Positions 17,381 to 26,941 of a stretch of 64,000 nucleotides of DNA are shown here, piece by piece. The notes beneath the pieces are model-generated. The model did no database searches. It saw only the letters and a program-made list of their open reading frames with translations, and was not told the origin of the DNA. This DNA comes from Oleomonas cavernae. Its GTDB lineage: Bacteria; Pseudomonadota; Alphaproteobacteria; Zavarziniales; Zavarziniaceae. Location: contig NZ_QYUK01000011.1 of NCBI RefSeq assembly GCF_003590945.1, forward strand, positions 1,826,001 to 1,890,000, given 5' to 3'. Every line of letters starts with the position of its first letter. Position 1 is the first letter of the stretch. The translations under genes were made by a program, and so were the position numbers.

Positions 17381-18055
17381 TCACCGCTCCTGCCAGGCGG
17401 CAGCGCCGACGAAGAGGATCAGCAACTGCTGGACGAAGACCTCGATCCGCGCCTGGCCGATCGACGGATCCTCATGGGCCAGGTCCAGAATCTCGATCGC
17501 GGCGTTCAGCATGGTGTTGACCACCAGGTCGCAGACATTGCGCAAGGTCCTGGGCGAGAGGTGGTTGAGGGTGCCCATGGCGGTGACGTCGCCCACCATC
17601 TCGTCGATGAACCGGTCGACCTCGTGGCGCACCGCCTCGCGCATCATGGGCGAGCGGCCGTGGCGATCGGCGGCGACGCGGAAATATTGCGGGTTGGCCT
17701 CGACATAGCTTTTGAAGATCAGGATCGAGCGGCGAACGATATCCTCCGTCGGCATGCCCACCTGGCGCACCTCGCGCAGCATGCCGCGCAGGCCCCGGCC
17801 GCATTCGTCGACGATGGCGAGGCCCAGTTCCTCCATGTCCTTGAAGTGGCGGTAGAAGGCCGCGGGCACGATGCCGGCCCGCTTGGTCACCTCGCGCAGG
17901 CTGAGCGAATCGAAGCTGCGCCCCTCCTGCATCAACTCCAGCGCCGCGTTGGCGAGCGCCCGGCGCGTGCGCTGGCCGCGCTCGGTGGGCGCGTCGAGGT
18001 GACTGTGCTCGATGGTTTCTGCGGGTTTCACGGCGGCACCTGAGGTTTTACGCAT
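17381..18055 (-). CDS. TetR family regulator of the desaturase genes, DesT/FabR-like
   Basis: About 224 residues. The helix-turn-helix is near residues 25-70 (RTRRALANAALELMQEGRSF, LSLREVTKRAGIVPAAFYRHF), followed by a ligand domain containing DECGRGLRGMLREVRQ, characteristic of DesT/FabR. Those repressors sense the saturated/unsaturated acyl-CoA balance. The divergent neighbours are the ferredoxin reductase and desaturase of the DesC-DesB pair, matching the Pseudomonas arrangement. An ATG at 18076 would place an operator-like sequence inside the gene, so I prefer 18055, though neither has a clear ribosome site. Confidence 0.82.
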   Translation of the reverse strand: MRKTSGAAVKPAETIEHSHLDAPTERGQRTRRALANAALELMQEGRSFDSLSLREVTKRAGIVPAAFYRHFKDMEELGLAIVDECGRGLRGMLREVRQVGMPTEDIVRRSILIFKSYVEANPQYFRVAADRHGRSPMMREAVRHEVDRFIDEMVGDVTAMGTLNHLSPRTLRNVCDLVVNTMLNAAIEILDLAHEDPSIGQARIEVFVQQLLILFVGAAAWQER

Positions 18056-18058
18056 TAC

Positions 18059-18112
18059 GTGAACACATGTTGACATTGGTCGTGGCCGCTGTCAAAGTGC
18101 ACACATGTTCAC
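18059..18112. promoter_or_regulatory. Twin DesT-type operators upstream of the desaturase operon
   Basis: GTGAACACATGTTGAC at 18059-18074 and GTGCACACATGTTCAC at 18097-18112 are two near-palindromes sharing ACACATGTT, starting 38 bases apart. Half-sites of the GTSAAC kind resemble those reported for DesT/FabR. They lie between the TetR gene and the desaturase operon. Binding is inferred. Confidence 0.55.
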
Positions 18113-18121
18113 ATTCATGGA

Positions 18122-19234
18122 ATGCTGCCCATGCAACAAGAAGCCAATAGCTTGAAAGCCCGCCTCCTCGACCTCGCCGGGCTGTTCGCGACCCCCTTGC
18201 GCCCCTCCCACTATCTGGAACTGGTCAACCCGTTGTGGACCACCCACCGCCTGCAGGCGCGGGTCGAATCGGTGTGGGACGAGACCGCCGATGCCCGCAC
18301 CCTGACCCTGCGGCCGGGCCGCGGCTGGCGCAGCCACCGGGCCGGGCAGTTCATCCGGGTGGGCGCCAGCATCGACGGCCTGCGCCATACCCGCACCTAT
18401 TCGATCTCCTCAGCGCCCGAGCGCGGCGACGAGTGCATCACCATCACGGTGAAGGCGGTCGACGGCGGCCGGGTCTCGCGCCACCTGGTGCGCCAGATCA
18501 AGCCGGGCGACTACCTGCCCATCGGCCTGCCCCAGGGCGAATTCGTCCTGCCCGAGGCGATGCCGGTGCGGCCCCTGTTCATCACGGCGGGCAGCGGCAT
18601 CACCCCGGTGATGGCCATGCTGCGCTCCTACGCCGCCCTGGGCCGGATGCCGGACGTGACCCACATCCACTATGCCCCCCACGCCTATGACGTGATCTTC
18701 GGCAACGAGCTGAAAGCCCTCGCCGCCGCCCATCCCGGCTACAAGCTGAAACTGGTTCACACCCGCGAGCTGGGCGCGGAACTGTCGCAGCGCCGCCACT
18801 TCAGCGCCGAGCAGCTTGCCGAGCTGTGCCCCGACTGGGCGGAACGCGACGTCTGGGGTTGCGGCCCCGCCGCCCTGCTGGGCGCCGTGGAAAGCCACTG
18901 GAACCAGGCCGGCCGCGCCCGCCACCTGCATCTGGAACGGTTCCAGGCGGTCCTGGCGCCGGTCCCGGCCGATGCCGCCGGCGGCCATGTCAGCTTCACC
19001 ACCAGCAAATGCGAGACGGATGCCGATGGCCACACGCCGCTGCTGCGGGTGGCGGAAGCCGCCGGCCTCAACCCCGCCCACGGTTGCCGCATGGGCATCT
19101 GCCACGGTTGCGACGCGGTGCTGGTCTCGGGCTGTGTCCGCGACCTGCGCACCGGCGCCCTGATCGACGAGCCCGGCGACAAGGTTCAAGTCTGCGTCAG
19201 CGCCGCCTGCGGCGACGTTGCCCTCGCCCTCTAA
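18122..19234 (+). CDS. Ferredoxin-NAD(P)H reductase with C-terminal 2Fe-2S domain, DesC-like
   Basis: A 370-residue electron-transfer protein. Residues about 40-135 bind flavin (RTYSISSAPE), about 140-255 bind NAD(P)H (FITAGSGITPVMAMLR, and WGCGPAALL), and about 285-370 form a plant-type ferredoxin with the Cys cluster GCRMGICHGC and a fourth Cys in VQVCVSA. This delivers electrons to the membrane desaturase encoded 22 bases downstream. The order regulator, reductase, desaturase matches desT-desC-desB. An ATG at 18131 is an alternative start. Confidence 0.9.
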   Translation: MLPMQQEANSLKARLLDLAGLFATPLRPSHYLELVNPLWTTHRLQARVESVWDETADARTLTLRPGRGWRSHRAGQFIRVGASIDGLRHTRTYSISSAPERGDECITITVKAVDGGRVSRHLVRQIKPGDYLPIGLPQGEFVLPEAMPVRPLFITAGSGITPVMAMLRSYAALGRMPDVTHIHYAPHAYDVIFGNELKALAAAHPGYKLKLVHTRELGAELSQRRHFSAEQLAELCPDWAERDVWGCGPAALLGAVESHWNQAGRARHLHLERFQAVLAPVPADAAGGHVSFTTSKCETDADGHTPLLRVAEAAGLNPAHGCRMGICHGCDAVLVSGCVRDLRTGALIDEPGDKVQVCVSAACGDVALAL

Positions 19235-19256
19235 TCCCGAACGGAAGGATCGACAA

Positions 19257-20369
19257 ATGTCTCTCCCGGTTCACCTGAACGATACCGAAATCGACGAATT
19301 CGGCCGCGAACTCGACCATATCTACGAAGAGGTCATGACCAGCCGCGGCGACCGCGACGCCGCCTACATCCGGCGGGTGATCAAGGTCCAGCGCTGGCTG
19401 GCCCTGGGCGGCCGGATCGTGATCTATGCCAGCCTCGGCCTGCTGCCCTATTGGGGCCATGCCCTGGCGACCTGGCCCGCCTTCCTGGGTGTGATCACGC
19501 TCGGCACCCTGATGCTGGGGACCGCCAAGATCCTGGAGAACATGGAGATCGGCCACAATGTCATGCATGCCCAGTGGGACTGGATGCGCGACCCGGAAAT
19601 CCAGTCCAGCTCCTGGGAATGGGACACGGTCTGCCCGTCCGACCAGTGGAAGCATTCGCATAATGTGATGCATCACACCTGGACCAATGTGATCGGCAAG
19701 GACCGCGACGTCGGCTACGGCATCCTGCGCGTCAGCGAGGCGCAAGCATGGTCGCCCAAGTACCTGCCCCAGATGCTCTACAACACCCTGCTGGGCCTAT
19801 TCTTCGACTGGGGCGTCGCGCTCCATGATGTCGAGGCCGAACGGCTGATCGCGGGCGAGAAGACCTGGAAGGAAGCCCTGCCCACCCTGAAGGGCATCGG
19901 CCGCAAGGTGGTGCGCCAGGTGGGCAAGGACTACCTCGCCTATCCGCTGCTGGCCGGGCCGTTCTTCCTCTATGTCCTGGGCGCCAATTTCACCGCCAAC
20001 ATCATCCGCAACGTCTGGTCCTACATGATCATCTTCTGCGGCCACTTCCCCGCCGGCTCGCAGGTGTTCACCGTCGAGCAGGTCGAGAACGAGACCCGGG
20101 CGAAGTGGTATGTCCGGCAGTTGCTGGGCTCGTGCAACATCACCGGCGGCAAGCTGTTCCACATCATGTCGGGCAACCTCAGCCACCAGATCGAACACCA
20201 CCTGTTCCCCGACATGCCTTCCAACCGCTACCCGGAAGTGGCGCCGCGCGTCCAGGCCCTGTGCGCCCGCTATGGCCTGGCCTACAACAGCCATTCGCTG
20301 GGCCGGCAGTTCGGCACCACGACCTGGAAGATCCTGCGGCTGTCCCTGCCCACCCCCAACGCCGCCTGA
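19257..20369 (+). CDS. Acyl-CoA / fatty acid desaturase, DesB-like
   Basis: A 370-residue membrane di-iron desaturase. The three histidine boxes are seen as GHNVMHAQWDW, HSHNVMHHTW and SHQIEHHLFPDMP; membrane segments lie before and between them (about 50-95 and 205-245). It should introduce a double bond into acyl chains using electrons from the adjacent reductase, changing membrane fluidity. The start at 19257 has GGAAGGAT upstream; the open frame before it overlaps the reductase. Position in the double bond cannot be told from sequence. Confidence 0.9.
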   Translation: MSLPVHLNDTEIDEFGRELDHIYEEVMTSRGDRDAAYIRRVIKVQRWLALGGRIVIYASLGLLPYWGHALATWPAFLGVITLGTLMLGTAKILENMEIGHNVMHAQWDWMRDPEIQSSSWEWDTVCPSDQWKHSHNVMHHTWTNVIGKDRDVGYGILRVSEAQAWSPKYLPQMLYNTLLGLFFDWGVALHDVEAERLIAGEKTWKEALPTLKGIGRKVVRQVGKDYLAYPLLAGPFFLYVLGANFTANIIRNVWSYMIIFCGHFPAGSQVFTVEQVENETRAKWYVRQLLGSCNITGGKLFHIMSGNLSHQIEHHLFPDMPSNRYPEVAPRVQALCARYGLAYNSHSLGRQFGTTTWKILRLSLPTPNAA

Positions 20370-20428
20370 TTGCGGCGGCACCCGCCCCCCGCGTAAGCTG
20401 GCCATGACGATCGACAGGGAGAATCGTT

Positions 20429-20878
20429 ATGGCCGGCCCCGCCCACAAACTGCGCGAACCAGAGTGCATCTTCTGCAAGATCGTCGACGGCGTCCTGCCC
20501 TGTCACAAGGTCTATGAGGACGAGCACACCCTGGCTTTCATGGATATCTTTCCGTTGAGCCCGGGCCATGCCCTGGTCATCCCCAAGGACCACCACCCCG
20601 ACCTCTTCGCCATGACCGACGCCCTGCTGGGGCCGGTCATGACCACCACGCGCAAGGTGGCGATCGCCATCGCCAAGGCCTTCGGCCCCGACGGCGTGAA
20701 CCTGTTCCAGGCCAACGGCCCGGCCGCCGGCCAGACGGTGTTCCATTTCCACATGCACATCCTGCCCCGGCGCTTCGGCGACGGCGTGCTGGCCACCAAC
20801 CACGGCCAGCGCGCGGGCGACCACACCGCCCTGGCCGGCGAGGCGCAAAAGGTTCGCGGCATCCTGTCCGACATGTAG
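20429..20878 (+). CDS. HIT family protein
   Basis: 149 residues with the histidine triad HFHMHILP (residues about 109-116), a zinc-type pair in CIFCKIVDG near the N-terminus, and GHALVIPKDHH in the middle. HIT proteins of this group hydrolyse nucleotide phosphoramidates or dinucleotides. It is followed six bases later by an AAA ATPase gene, so cotranscription is likely. Ribosome site AGGGAGA lies before the ATG. Confidence 0.92.
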   Translation: MAGPAHKLREPECIFCKIVDGVLPCHKVYEDEHTLAFMDIFPLSPGHALVIPKDHHPDLFAMTDALLGPVMTTTRKVAIAIAKAFGPDGVNLFQANGPAAGQTVFHFHMHILPRRFGDGVLATNHGQRAGDHTALAGEAQKVRGILSDM

Positions 20879-20884
20879 CGGCCG

Positions 20885-21958
20885 ATGATCCGGCGTTTCC
20901 GCGTCCGCAACTATCGCTCGCTGCGCGACGTCGAGATCGAGCCGGGTGCCCTGACCGTGGTGACCGGCGCCAATGGTGCGGGCAAGTCGAACCTGTACCG
21001 GGCCCTGACGCTGGCGGCGGCTGCGGCACGCGGCAACCTGGCGCCCACCATGGTCGAAGACGGCGGCATGCCCTCCGCCCTGTGGGCGGGGGATTGGAAG
21101 AAAGACGAGCCGCGGCGGCTGATCGTGGACGTCGAGTGCGATGCATGGCGATACAAGGTCGCGTGCGGCGTACCGATTCCAACCGGGCAAGCGTTCCAAC
21201 TCGACCCCGAGGTGAAGGTGGAGGAACTTGCCGCCATCGACGGCATGCGTACCCTCACGCTTCTTGAGCGCAAGGGCCCCAGTGCCTGGATGCGGACCAA
21301 AGGCGGCAGCAAGACGACCTATCCCGTCGTCCTGGAACCGCAAGAAGCCGCCCTTGCCCAATTGCGCGAACCGCACCTCTATCCCGAGATCGCCGGCGTC
21401 CAGCGCGAAATGGCGGGCTGGCGCTTCTATCATCATTTCCGCACCGATGCCGGTTCACCTATTCGCTCGGCCCAGATCGGCACCCGCACACCGGTGCTGT
21501 CGACCGACGGTCACGACCTCGCTGCTGCATTCCAGACCATCATCGAGATCGGCGATCGTGACGGCCTGACGACGGCCGTCGACCGAGCCTTTCCCGGAGC
21601 CCGGCTTGGGATCGACTTCGGCCGGGGCCAATTCGACACGCACCTGTTCCAGCAGGGCTTTCCCCGTGCCTTCGCCGCCCGCGAACTGTCGGACGGCACC
21701 TTGCGTTACCTGTGCCTGGTCGCCGCCCTGCTCTCGCCCCGGCCGCCGCCGCTGCTGGTGCTGAACGAGCCTGACCAGAGCCTGCACCCGGACCTGACCG
21801 GCCCGTTGACCGACCTGATCCTCTATGCCGCCGCCTCGACCCAGGTCTGGGTGATCACCCACAGCACGCCGCTGGCCCGGCTACTGGCCCAGGCCGGCGC
21901 CACCGCGTTCGACCTGCGGCTGGAGAACGGCGCGACCGCGGCCGAGCAGGTGGGGTGA
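20885..21958 (+). CDS. AAA family ATPase, RecF/OLD-like
   Basis: 357 residues, a single-chain SMC-like ATPase. Walker A is GANGAGKSN (residues about 29-37), after the RecF-type start MIRRFRVRNYRSLRDVEIEPG. The ABC-like signature is seen as ELSDGTLRYL, Walker B as LLVLNEPDQSLHP, and an H-loop as VITHST. There is no long coiled coil and no TOPRIM domain, so it is not a full OLD nuclease. These stand-alone proteins are common and largely uncharacterised; some are in defence systems, but nothing adjacent here supports that. Confidence 0.85.
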   Translation: MIRRFRVRNYRSLRDVEIEPGALTVVTGANGAGKSNLYRALTLAAAAARGNLAPTMVEDGGMPSALWAGDWKKDEPRRLIVDVECDAWRYKVACGVPIPTGQAFQLDPEVKVEELAAIDGMRTLTLLERKGPSAWMRTKGGSKTTYPVVLEPQEAALAQLREPHLYPEIAGVQREMAGWRFYHHFRTDAGSPIRSAQIGTRTPVLSTDGHDLAAAFQTIIEIGDRDGLTTAVDRAFPGARLGIDFGRGQFDTHLFQQGFPRAFAARELSDGTLRYLCLVAALLSPRPPPLLVLNEPDQSLHPDLTGPLTDLILYAAASTQVWVITHSTPLARLLAQAGATAFDLRLENGATAAEQVG

Positions 21959-21988
21959 GCGACGATCAGCGCCAAGCGTAACCCATAT

Positions 21989-22125
21989 CGTCATGACCGG
22001 GCTTGTCCCGGTCATCCACGTCGGGACGAGCCACATCTGTTGAGAGAAGAGGCAGCTTGGCGACGTGGATGGCCGGGACTTCGCCCGGCCATGACGAGTT
22101 AGGATGGTGAGGATGGTGAGGATGG
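21989..22125. repeat. Dispersed ~109-base repeat, copy A, plus short tandem repeat
   Basis: From 21989 to 22097 lies an element with CGTCATGACCGGGCTTGTCC at one end and CCGGGACTTCGCCCGG plus CCATGACGA at the other. It recurs almost unchanged but inverted at 56319-56445. It fills a convergent gap. Directly after it AGGATGGTG repeats two and a half times (22101-22125). The remaining bases up to 22264 show no gene. Confidence 0.8.
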
Positions 22126-22264
22126 AAGGAAACCGCCCGAAAGAAGTGGCCTCCCACGCCCCTTTTCCCTTGTCCGGACAGCCGCGGCACAAGCCCGTGC
22201 ATGACGATCAAGGGTGGTGCGCACCGGACACTCACGGCCCTACGCCGGAATGACGGCAGAGGGA

Positions 22265-23002
22265 TCAGGCCGTGCCTTGCCGTTTGGCGATGTCGATCCA
22301 CTCCTTCTCGGCGGCGCGGTAGCGGCTGTCGGCGCGATTCGAGCGGGCGATGATCTCGCCGAACAAGGCCTTGGCGGCAATGTCCGAACCCTGCCGCTGC
22401 ATGAGCAGGGCATAGCGGCAGCGTGCCTCCTCGCCCGGGGCGTAGGTGACGAGCGTTGCATATTCCGTCAGGGCTTCGTCCTCGCGGCCCAGCGACTCCA
22501 GTGCCTTGGCATAGAGCAGGTGCGCCTCGGCCGATTGGAACGAGGGGTTGGTCGTCCGCAGATGGTCGAGCAGTTCCAGCACCTCGACCGCGCGGCCGGC
22601 ACCATCGGCCGCCCTCGCCGCCCCCATTAGCAGCGCCGTATCGTCACCGTGGATGCCGCTCAAGGCCGACCGATACATTTTCAGGGCATCGTCGAATTGC
22701 CGCAGGCGCAGGTATTCCTCGGCCACGTAGCGGCGATTGTCGACCGTGTCGGCCCCCTCCAGGGCATCGAGCCGGGCGCGCAGGTCGCGCCCCGGATCGA
22801 CCTTCTTGATCGCATCGCGCTTCAGGTTCCGCGCCGTGCGCGAGCCCAGCATCTCCGGCAGGAGTTCGGCCACCAGATAAGCCATGATCCCCGCCATCGG
22901 CAGCAGGACCACGACATAGATCCAGATCCGGTCGCGGCCGGTGCGGATGATGTGGATGACGACCGTTACCTGCAGCAGCAGGCTGATGAGGATGAATGGC
23001 AT
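22265..23002 (-). CDS. Membrane-anchored TPR protein
   Basis: 245 residues. Two hydrophobic segments occupy the first 45 residues (ISLLLQVTVVIHII and WIYVVVLLPMAGIMAYLV), similar to the PLDc_N-type membrane hairpin. The rest is helical with TPR-like units near 85-220 (YVAEEYLRLRQFDDALKMYR, AHLLYAKALESLGREDEALT). It probably faces the cytoplasm and binds a partner protein; which is unknown. The 150 bases upstream (23003-23152) hold no other gene. Confidence 0.8.
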   Translation of the reverse strand: MPFILISLLLQVTVVIHIIRTGRDRIWIYVVVLLPMAGIMAYLVAELLPEMLGSRTARNLKRDAIKKVDPGRDLRARLDALEGADTVDNRRYVAEEYLRLRQFDDALKMYRSALSGIHGDDTALLMGAARAADGAGRAVEVLELLDHLRTTNPSFQSAEAHLLYAKALESLGREDEALTEYATLVTYAPGEEARCRYALLMQRQGSDIAAKALFGEIIARSNRADSRYRAAEKEWIDIAKRQGTA

Positions 23003-23152
23003 GCCCCAGACTCACGCTCTTAAGCTGCGCCGAGAATGCCACGACAATCGGGGCGGCGCCACCCGGCACAAATTGACCGCATTCGCGAGACAACGTAGCG
23101 TCGGGACCTTGGCGTTTGTTCGCCCCGATGTTCGCCAAGGAAGAACGCCACG

Positions 23153-23806
23153 ATGACCATCACCATCACCGCCTTTGAACGGTCACCCGACGGCGGCAAG
23201 GGGCTGGCGCGTGATACGCGCGTGCGCTGGGCGCTTGAAGAAGTCGGCCAGCCCTATGAGGTTCGCCTTGTTTCGTTTCGGGCGATGAAGGAACCCGCGC
23301 ATCTGGCGCTTCATCCTTTCGGCCAGATCCCGACCTATGAGGAAGGCGCTCTCGCCCTGTTCGAGACAGGCTCGATCGTGTTCCATATCGCCGAGCGCCA
23401 CGCGGGCCTGCTGCCGGACGATGCCGATGCCCGGGCGCGCGCGATCACATGGATGTTTGCCGCGCTCAACACGGTGGAGCCGCCGATCCTCGAACTCACC
23501 ATCGCCAAGATCGTGGAGGGCGACAGGCCCTGGAGCAAGGAGCGCCTGCCGCTGGTCGAGGACCGCATCCGCGACCGGTTGAAGCAACTTTCCGCGCGCC
23601 TGCGCGATGCCGACTGGCTCGACGGTGGGTTCAGCGCGGGCGACCTGATGATGGTGTCGGTACTGCTCAGGCTGAAATCATCGGGCATTCTGGACGACTA
23701 TCCGAACCTGGCCGCCTATCTCGCCCGCGGCGAAGCGCGGCCCGCCTACAAGCGGGCGTTCGAGGCCCAACTGGCGGTCAACACCGGCACACCACTGCCG
23801 GGCTGA
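23153..23806 (+). CDS. Glutathione S-transferase family protein
   Basis: 217 residues. The thioredoxin-like N-terminal domain has DTRVRWALEEVGQPYEVRLV, the cis-proline in FGQIPTYE and the glutathione gamma-glutamyl contact in LFETGSIV. The all-helical C-terminal domain has DWLDGGFSAGDLMM, whose Asp caps the conserved helix. Convergent with the host-attachment gene, 15 bases apart. Substrate unknown. Confidence 0.9.
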   Translation: MTITITAFERSPDGGKGLARDTRVRWALEEVGQPYEVRLVSFRAMKEPAHLALHPFGQIPTYEEGALALFETGSIVFHIAERHAGLLPDDADARARAITWMFAALNTVEPPILELTIAKIVEGDRPWSKERLPLVEDRIRDRLKQLSARLRDADWLDGGFSAGDLMMVSVLLRLKSSGILDDYPNLAAYLARGEARPAYKRAFEAQLAVNTGTPLPG

Positions 23807-23821
23807 TCGGGGTTCGTCTTC

Positions 23822-24289
23822 CTAGAAGCCGATGGCGTTCAGCAGGTGCCGGCCCAGGTCGGTCGACGGGGTCTTCACCAGATCCTTGTCGATCTCGGCC
23901 ACGACCTTGTCCCTGGCGGCCGGCCCCAGGGAATGGCGCAGATCGCCCAGGACCGGTGCGGGCGCCGCGATGATCAGGCGTTCGAAGCGCTGGGCCGTCG
24001 CCCCGGCGTCGAGAATGGCGGCCAGCTTCTGGGCGAAGCGGGTCTTCTCCAGGCGCTGGGGATCGGTCTGCGGCTCCATGGCCGAGCGCCGCGAGTCGGC
24101 CGAGTTGAACGACCGGCCCGGCCGGTCGCTCATGATGTCATGGGCATAGGCATGAGCGCCGTCGCTCGGCTCGATCACGCCGCCGTCGACCCCGGTCAGG
24201 CTATCGAACGGGCGCCCGCCTTCCAGCAGCCGGGCATGATGGCCATCGGCAAGAAGGACCCAGTAGTTCGGCAGTTGATTCCTGGCCAT
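23822..24289 (-). CDS. Host attachment protein (AtsA/baeRF-like)
   Basis: 155 residues from the ATG at 24289, which has GGGGAG upstream. The N-terminal WVLLADGHHARLLE and the C-terminal IIAAPAPVLGDLRHSLG, then DLVKTPSTDLGRHL, match PF10116, named for attachment to plant host cells. The fold is related to eRF1-like domains, and most members are of unknown function in free-living bacteria. The frame extends to 24328 but without a better start. Confidence 0.85.
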   Translation of the reverse strand: MARNQLPNYWVLLADGHHARLLEGGRPFDSLTGVDGGVIEPSDGAHAYAHDIMSDRPGRSFNSADSRRSAMEPQTDPQRLEKTRFAQKLAAILDAGATAQRFERLIIAAPAPVLGDLRHSLGPAARDKVVAEIDKDLVKTPSTDLGRHLLNAIGF

Positions 24290-24441
24290 GACGGCTCCCC
24301 ATCGACGATGCGCTCCGACCGTGGTCAATCCGCGGCCGGGACGCTTTGAGATGAATCAAGAGACGCTGCGACAAGGCAGTGTCGATCCCCATGACGGCTC
24401 AACGCCCGGCGATGGATCGACGTTCCCTCTTTAAAGTCGTT

Positions 24442-24473
24442 CCCGTGCAACCACTTGGGCGCGGTTGCACGGG
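24442..24473 (-). terminator. Hairpin after clpA
   Basis: CCCGTGCAACC and GGTTGCACGGG form a perfect 11-base stem with a 10-base loop, 11 bases past the clpA stop. Reading in the clpA direction it is followed by AACGACTTTAAAG rather than a clean T tract, so it is a probable but not textbook terminator. Nothing else is seen in 24290-24484. Confidence 0.5.
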
Positions 24474-24484
24474 TGGGGACGGAC

Positions 24485-26836
24485 TCAGTGCGTCAACTCG
24501 GGCGTACGCTCGGCGTCGCCGTCGTCTTCCGTCGGGTGCGGACGCTTGGCCGCCTCGATCTCGAAGATCAGTTCGCCGTCCTTGAGATCGACGTGGACCG
24601 TGCCGCCGCGGGCCAGCTTGCCGAACAGCAGGTCGTCGGCCAGCGGCTTCTTGACCTTCTCGGCGATCACCCGGGCCAGCGGCCGGGCCCCGAAGAGCGG
24701 ATCGAAGCCGGTGGTCGCCAGATGCGTGCGCGCGGCCTGGCTGACCGTGATTTCCACGCCGCGGTCGCCGAGCTGGAATTCCAGTTCGGCGATGAACTTG
24801 TCCACGACCTTGGCGATGATCTCCGGCGTCAGGCCGCCGAAGGGCACCACGGCGTCGAGACGGTTGCGGAACTCCGGCGTGAACAGGCGCTTGATCGCAT
24901 CCTCGTCGGCGCCGAAATTCGTCGTCCGGCCGAAACCAATCGCCGTCTTGGCCGCTTCCGAGGCCCCGGCATTGGTGGTCATGATCAGCACGACATTGCG
25001 GAAGTCGATCTTCTTGCCGTTGTGATCGGTCAGCTTGCCGTGGTCCATGACCTGCAACAGGATGTTGAACAGGTCAGGGTGCGCCTTCTCGATCTCGTCG
25101 AGCAGGAGCACGCAGTGCGGATGCTGGTCGACCGCGTCGGTCAGCAGGCCGCCCTGGTCGAAGCCGACATAGCCCGGCGGCGCGCCGATCAGGCGCGAGA
25201 CCGTGTGGCGTTCCATGTATTCCGACATGTCGAAGCGGATCAGCTCGACGCCCATGATCTTGGCGAGCTGGCGGGCGACCTCGGTCTTGCCCACCCCGGT
25301 GGGCCCGGAGAAGAGATAGGAGCCGATCGGCTTCTCGCCCTCGCGCAGGCCGGCGCGGGCCAGCTTGATCGCCGCCGCCAGCGCGTTGATCGCCGCATCC
25401 TGGCCGTAGACGACGCGCTGGAGTTCGGTCTCCAGGTTGCGCAGCAGGGCGCGGTCATCTTTCGAGACCGATTTGGGGGGAATGCGCGCGATCTTGGCGA
25501 CCACCGCCTCGATCTCCTTCACCCCGATGGTCTTGCGCCGGCGGGCCGGGGGCAGCAGCATCTGGGCGGCGCCGGACTCGTCGATCACGTCGATCGCCTT
25601 GTCGGGCAGCTTGCGGTCGTTGATGTACTTGGCCGCCAGTTCCACCGCCGCCTTGATCGCGTCGTTGGTGTAACGGACCTGGTGGTGCTCCTCGAAATAG
25701 GGCTTGAGTCCTTTGAGGATCTTGATCGAGTCCGGCACCGAGGGTTCGTTCACGTCGATCTTCTGGAACCGGCGCAACAGGGCGCGGTCCTTTTCGAAGT
25801 ACGAGCGGAACTCCTTGTAGGTGGTCGAGCCGATGCAGCGCAGGGAACCCTGGGCCAGGGCGGGCTTGAGCAGGTTGGAGGCATCCATCGACCCGCCGGA
25901 GGTGGCGCCGGCGCCGATCACGGTGTGGATCTCGTCGATGAACAGGATGGCGCCCGGCGTCTGCTCGATCTCGCTGATCACCGCCTTCAGGCGTTCTTCG
26001 AAATCGCCGCGGTAGCGGGTGCCGGCCAGCAGGGTGCCCATGTCGAGCGAATAGATCACCGCGTTGAACAGCACCTCGGGCACGTCGCCCTCGACGATCT
26101 TCAGCGCCAGGCCTTCGGCGATCGCGGTCTTGCCCACGCCCGGATCGCCCACCAGCAGCGGGTTGTTCTTCTGCCGGCGGCACAGGATCTGGATCGTGCG
26201 CTCGATTTCCGGCTCGCGGCCGATCACCGGGTCGATCTTGCCGTCGGCCGCCTTGCGGTTGAGGTTGACGGCATAGGCGGCCAGCGCCTCGCCCTTGCGC
26301 GGGGCGCTGCCGCCCTCGGGCGGGCGGCGCTGGGCGCCGGGCGCCTCGCTGTTGTCTTCCTCGGCGCCGCGCACCGGGCGGCTTTCGCCGTGGCCGGGAC
26401 GTTTGGCGACGCCGTGGCTGATGTAACTGACCGCGTCCAGCCGGGTCATGTCCTGCTCCTGCAGGAAATAGGCGGCATGGCTTTCGCGCTCGCCGAAGAT
26501 CGCGACCAGCACATTGGCCCCGGTGACCTGGTCGCGGCCCGAGGATTGGACATGGATGACGGCGCGCTGGATCACCCGCTGGAAGCCGGTGGTCGGCTTG
26601 GCATCCTCGTCGCTTTCGACGACCAGGCCCTCGAGCTCGGTATCCAGGTAGCCGACGAGCTGGCGCCGCAAGACGTCGAGATCGACGTTGCAGGCACGCA
26701 TCACGGCCGCCGCGTCGGAATCGTCGATCAGGGCGAGCAGAAGATGCTCGAGGGTGGCGAATTCATGCTGGCGCTCGTTGGCGAGGGCCAGTGCCCGGTG
26801 AAGGGACTTTTCGAGGCTGCGCGAAAAGGACGGCAA
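24485..26836 (-). CDS. clpA: ATP-dependent Clp protease, ATPase subunit ClpA
   Basis: A 783-residue unfoldase with N-domain and two AAA modules. Walker A motifs are [13 protein letters not shown] (about 225) and [13 protein letters not shown] (about 505). The first Walker B is [12 protein letters not shown] and the second [13 protein letters not shown]. The N-domain (residues 1-145) starts [20 protein letters not shown]. It lacks the long middle coiled coil of ClpB. It threads substrates into ClpP, which is not in this window. clpS lies 105 bases upstream on the same strand. Confidence 0.96.
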   Translation of the reverse strand: MPSFSRSLEKSLHRALALANERQHEFATLEHLLLALIDDSDAAAVMRACNVDLDVLRRQLVGYLDTELEGLVVESDEDAKPTTGFQRVIQRAVIHVQSSGRDQVTGANVLVAIFGERESHAAYFLQEQDMTRLDAVSYISHGVAKRPGHGESRPVRGAEEDNSEAPGAQRRPPEGGSAPRKGEALAAYAVNLNRKAADGKIDPVIGREPEIERTIQILCRRQKNNPLLVGDPGVGKTAIAEGLALKIVEGDVPEVLFNAVIYSLDMGTLLAGTRYRGDFEERLKAVISEIEQTPGAILFIDEIHTVIGAGATSGGSMDASNLLKPALAQGSLRCIGSTTYKEFRSYFEKDRALLRRFQKIDVNEPSVPDSIKILKGLKPYFEEHHQVRYTNDAIKAAVELAAKYINDRKLPDKAIDVIDESGAAQMLLPPARRRKTIGVKEIEAVVAKIARIPPKSVSKDDRALLRNLETELQRVVYGQDAAINALAAAIKLARAGLREGEKPIGSYLFSGPTGVGKTEVARQLAKIMGVELIRFDMSEYMERHTVSRLIGAPPGYVGFDQGGLLTDAVDQHPHCVLLLDEIEKAHPDLFNILLQVMDHGKLTDHNGKKIDFRNVVLIMTTNAGASEAAKTAIGFGRTTNFGADEDAIKRLFTPEFRNRLDAVVPFGGLTPEIIAKVVDKFIAELEFQLGDRGVEITVSQAARTHLATTGFDPLFGARPLARVIAEKVKKPLADDLLFGKLARGGTVHVDLKDGELIFEIEAAKRPHPTEDDGDAERTPELTH

Positions 26837-26941
26837 GGCACACCTCCGGGCTCACGCCGACCGCCAACGGGGCGGCCACCAGCTTCGACCCTCATCGGAG
26901 GGTCGACAGGCGACAAGGACGGAAAGACTCGTGCCTCGCGC

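Noticed and set aside
20885-21958. Anti-phage system around the AAA ATPase
   Set aside because: The ATPase lacks a nuclease domain and its neighbours are a HIT protein and a repeat, with no toxin, nuclease or reverse transcriptase nearby.
22101-22125. Short tandem repeat as a CRISPR or VNTR array
   Set aside because: The unit is nine bases with under three copies and no spacers. It is at most a small tandem repeat.
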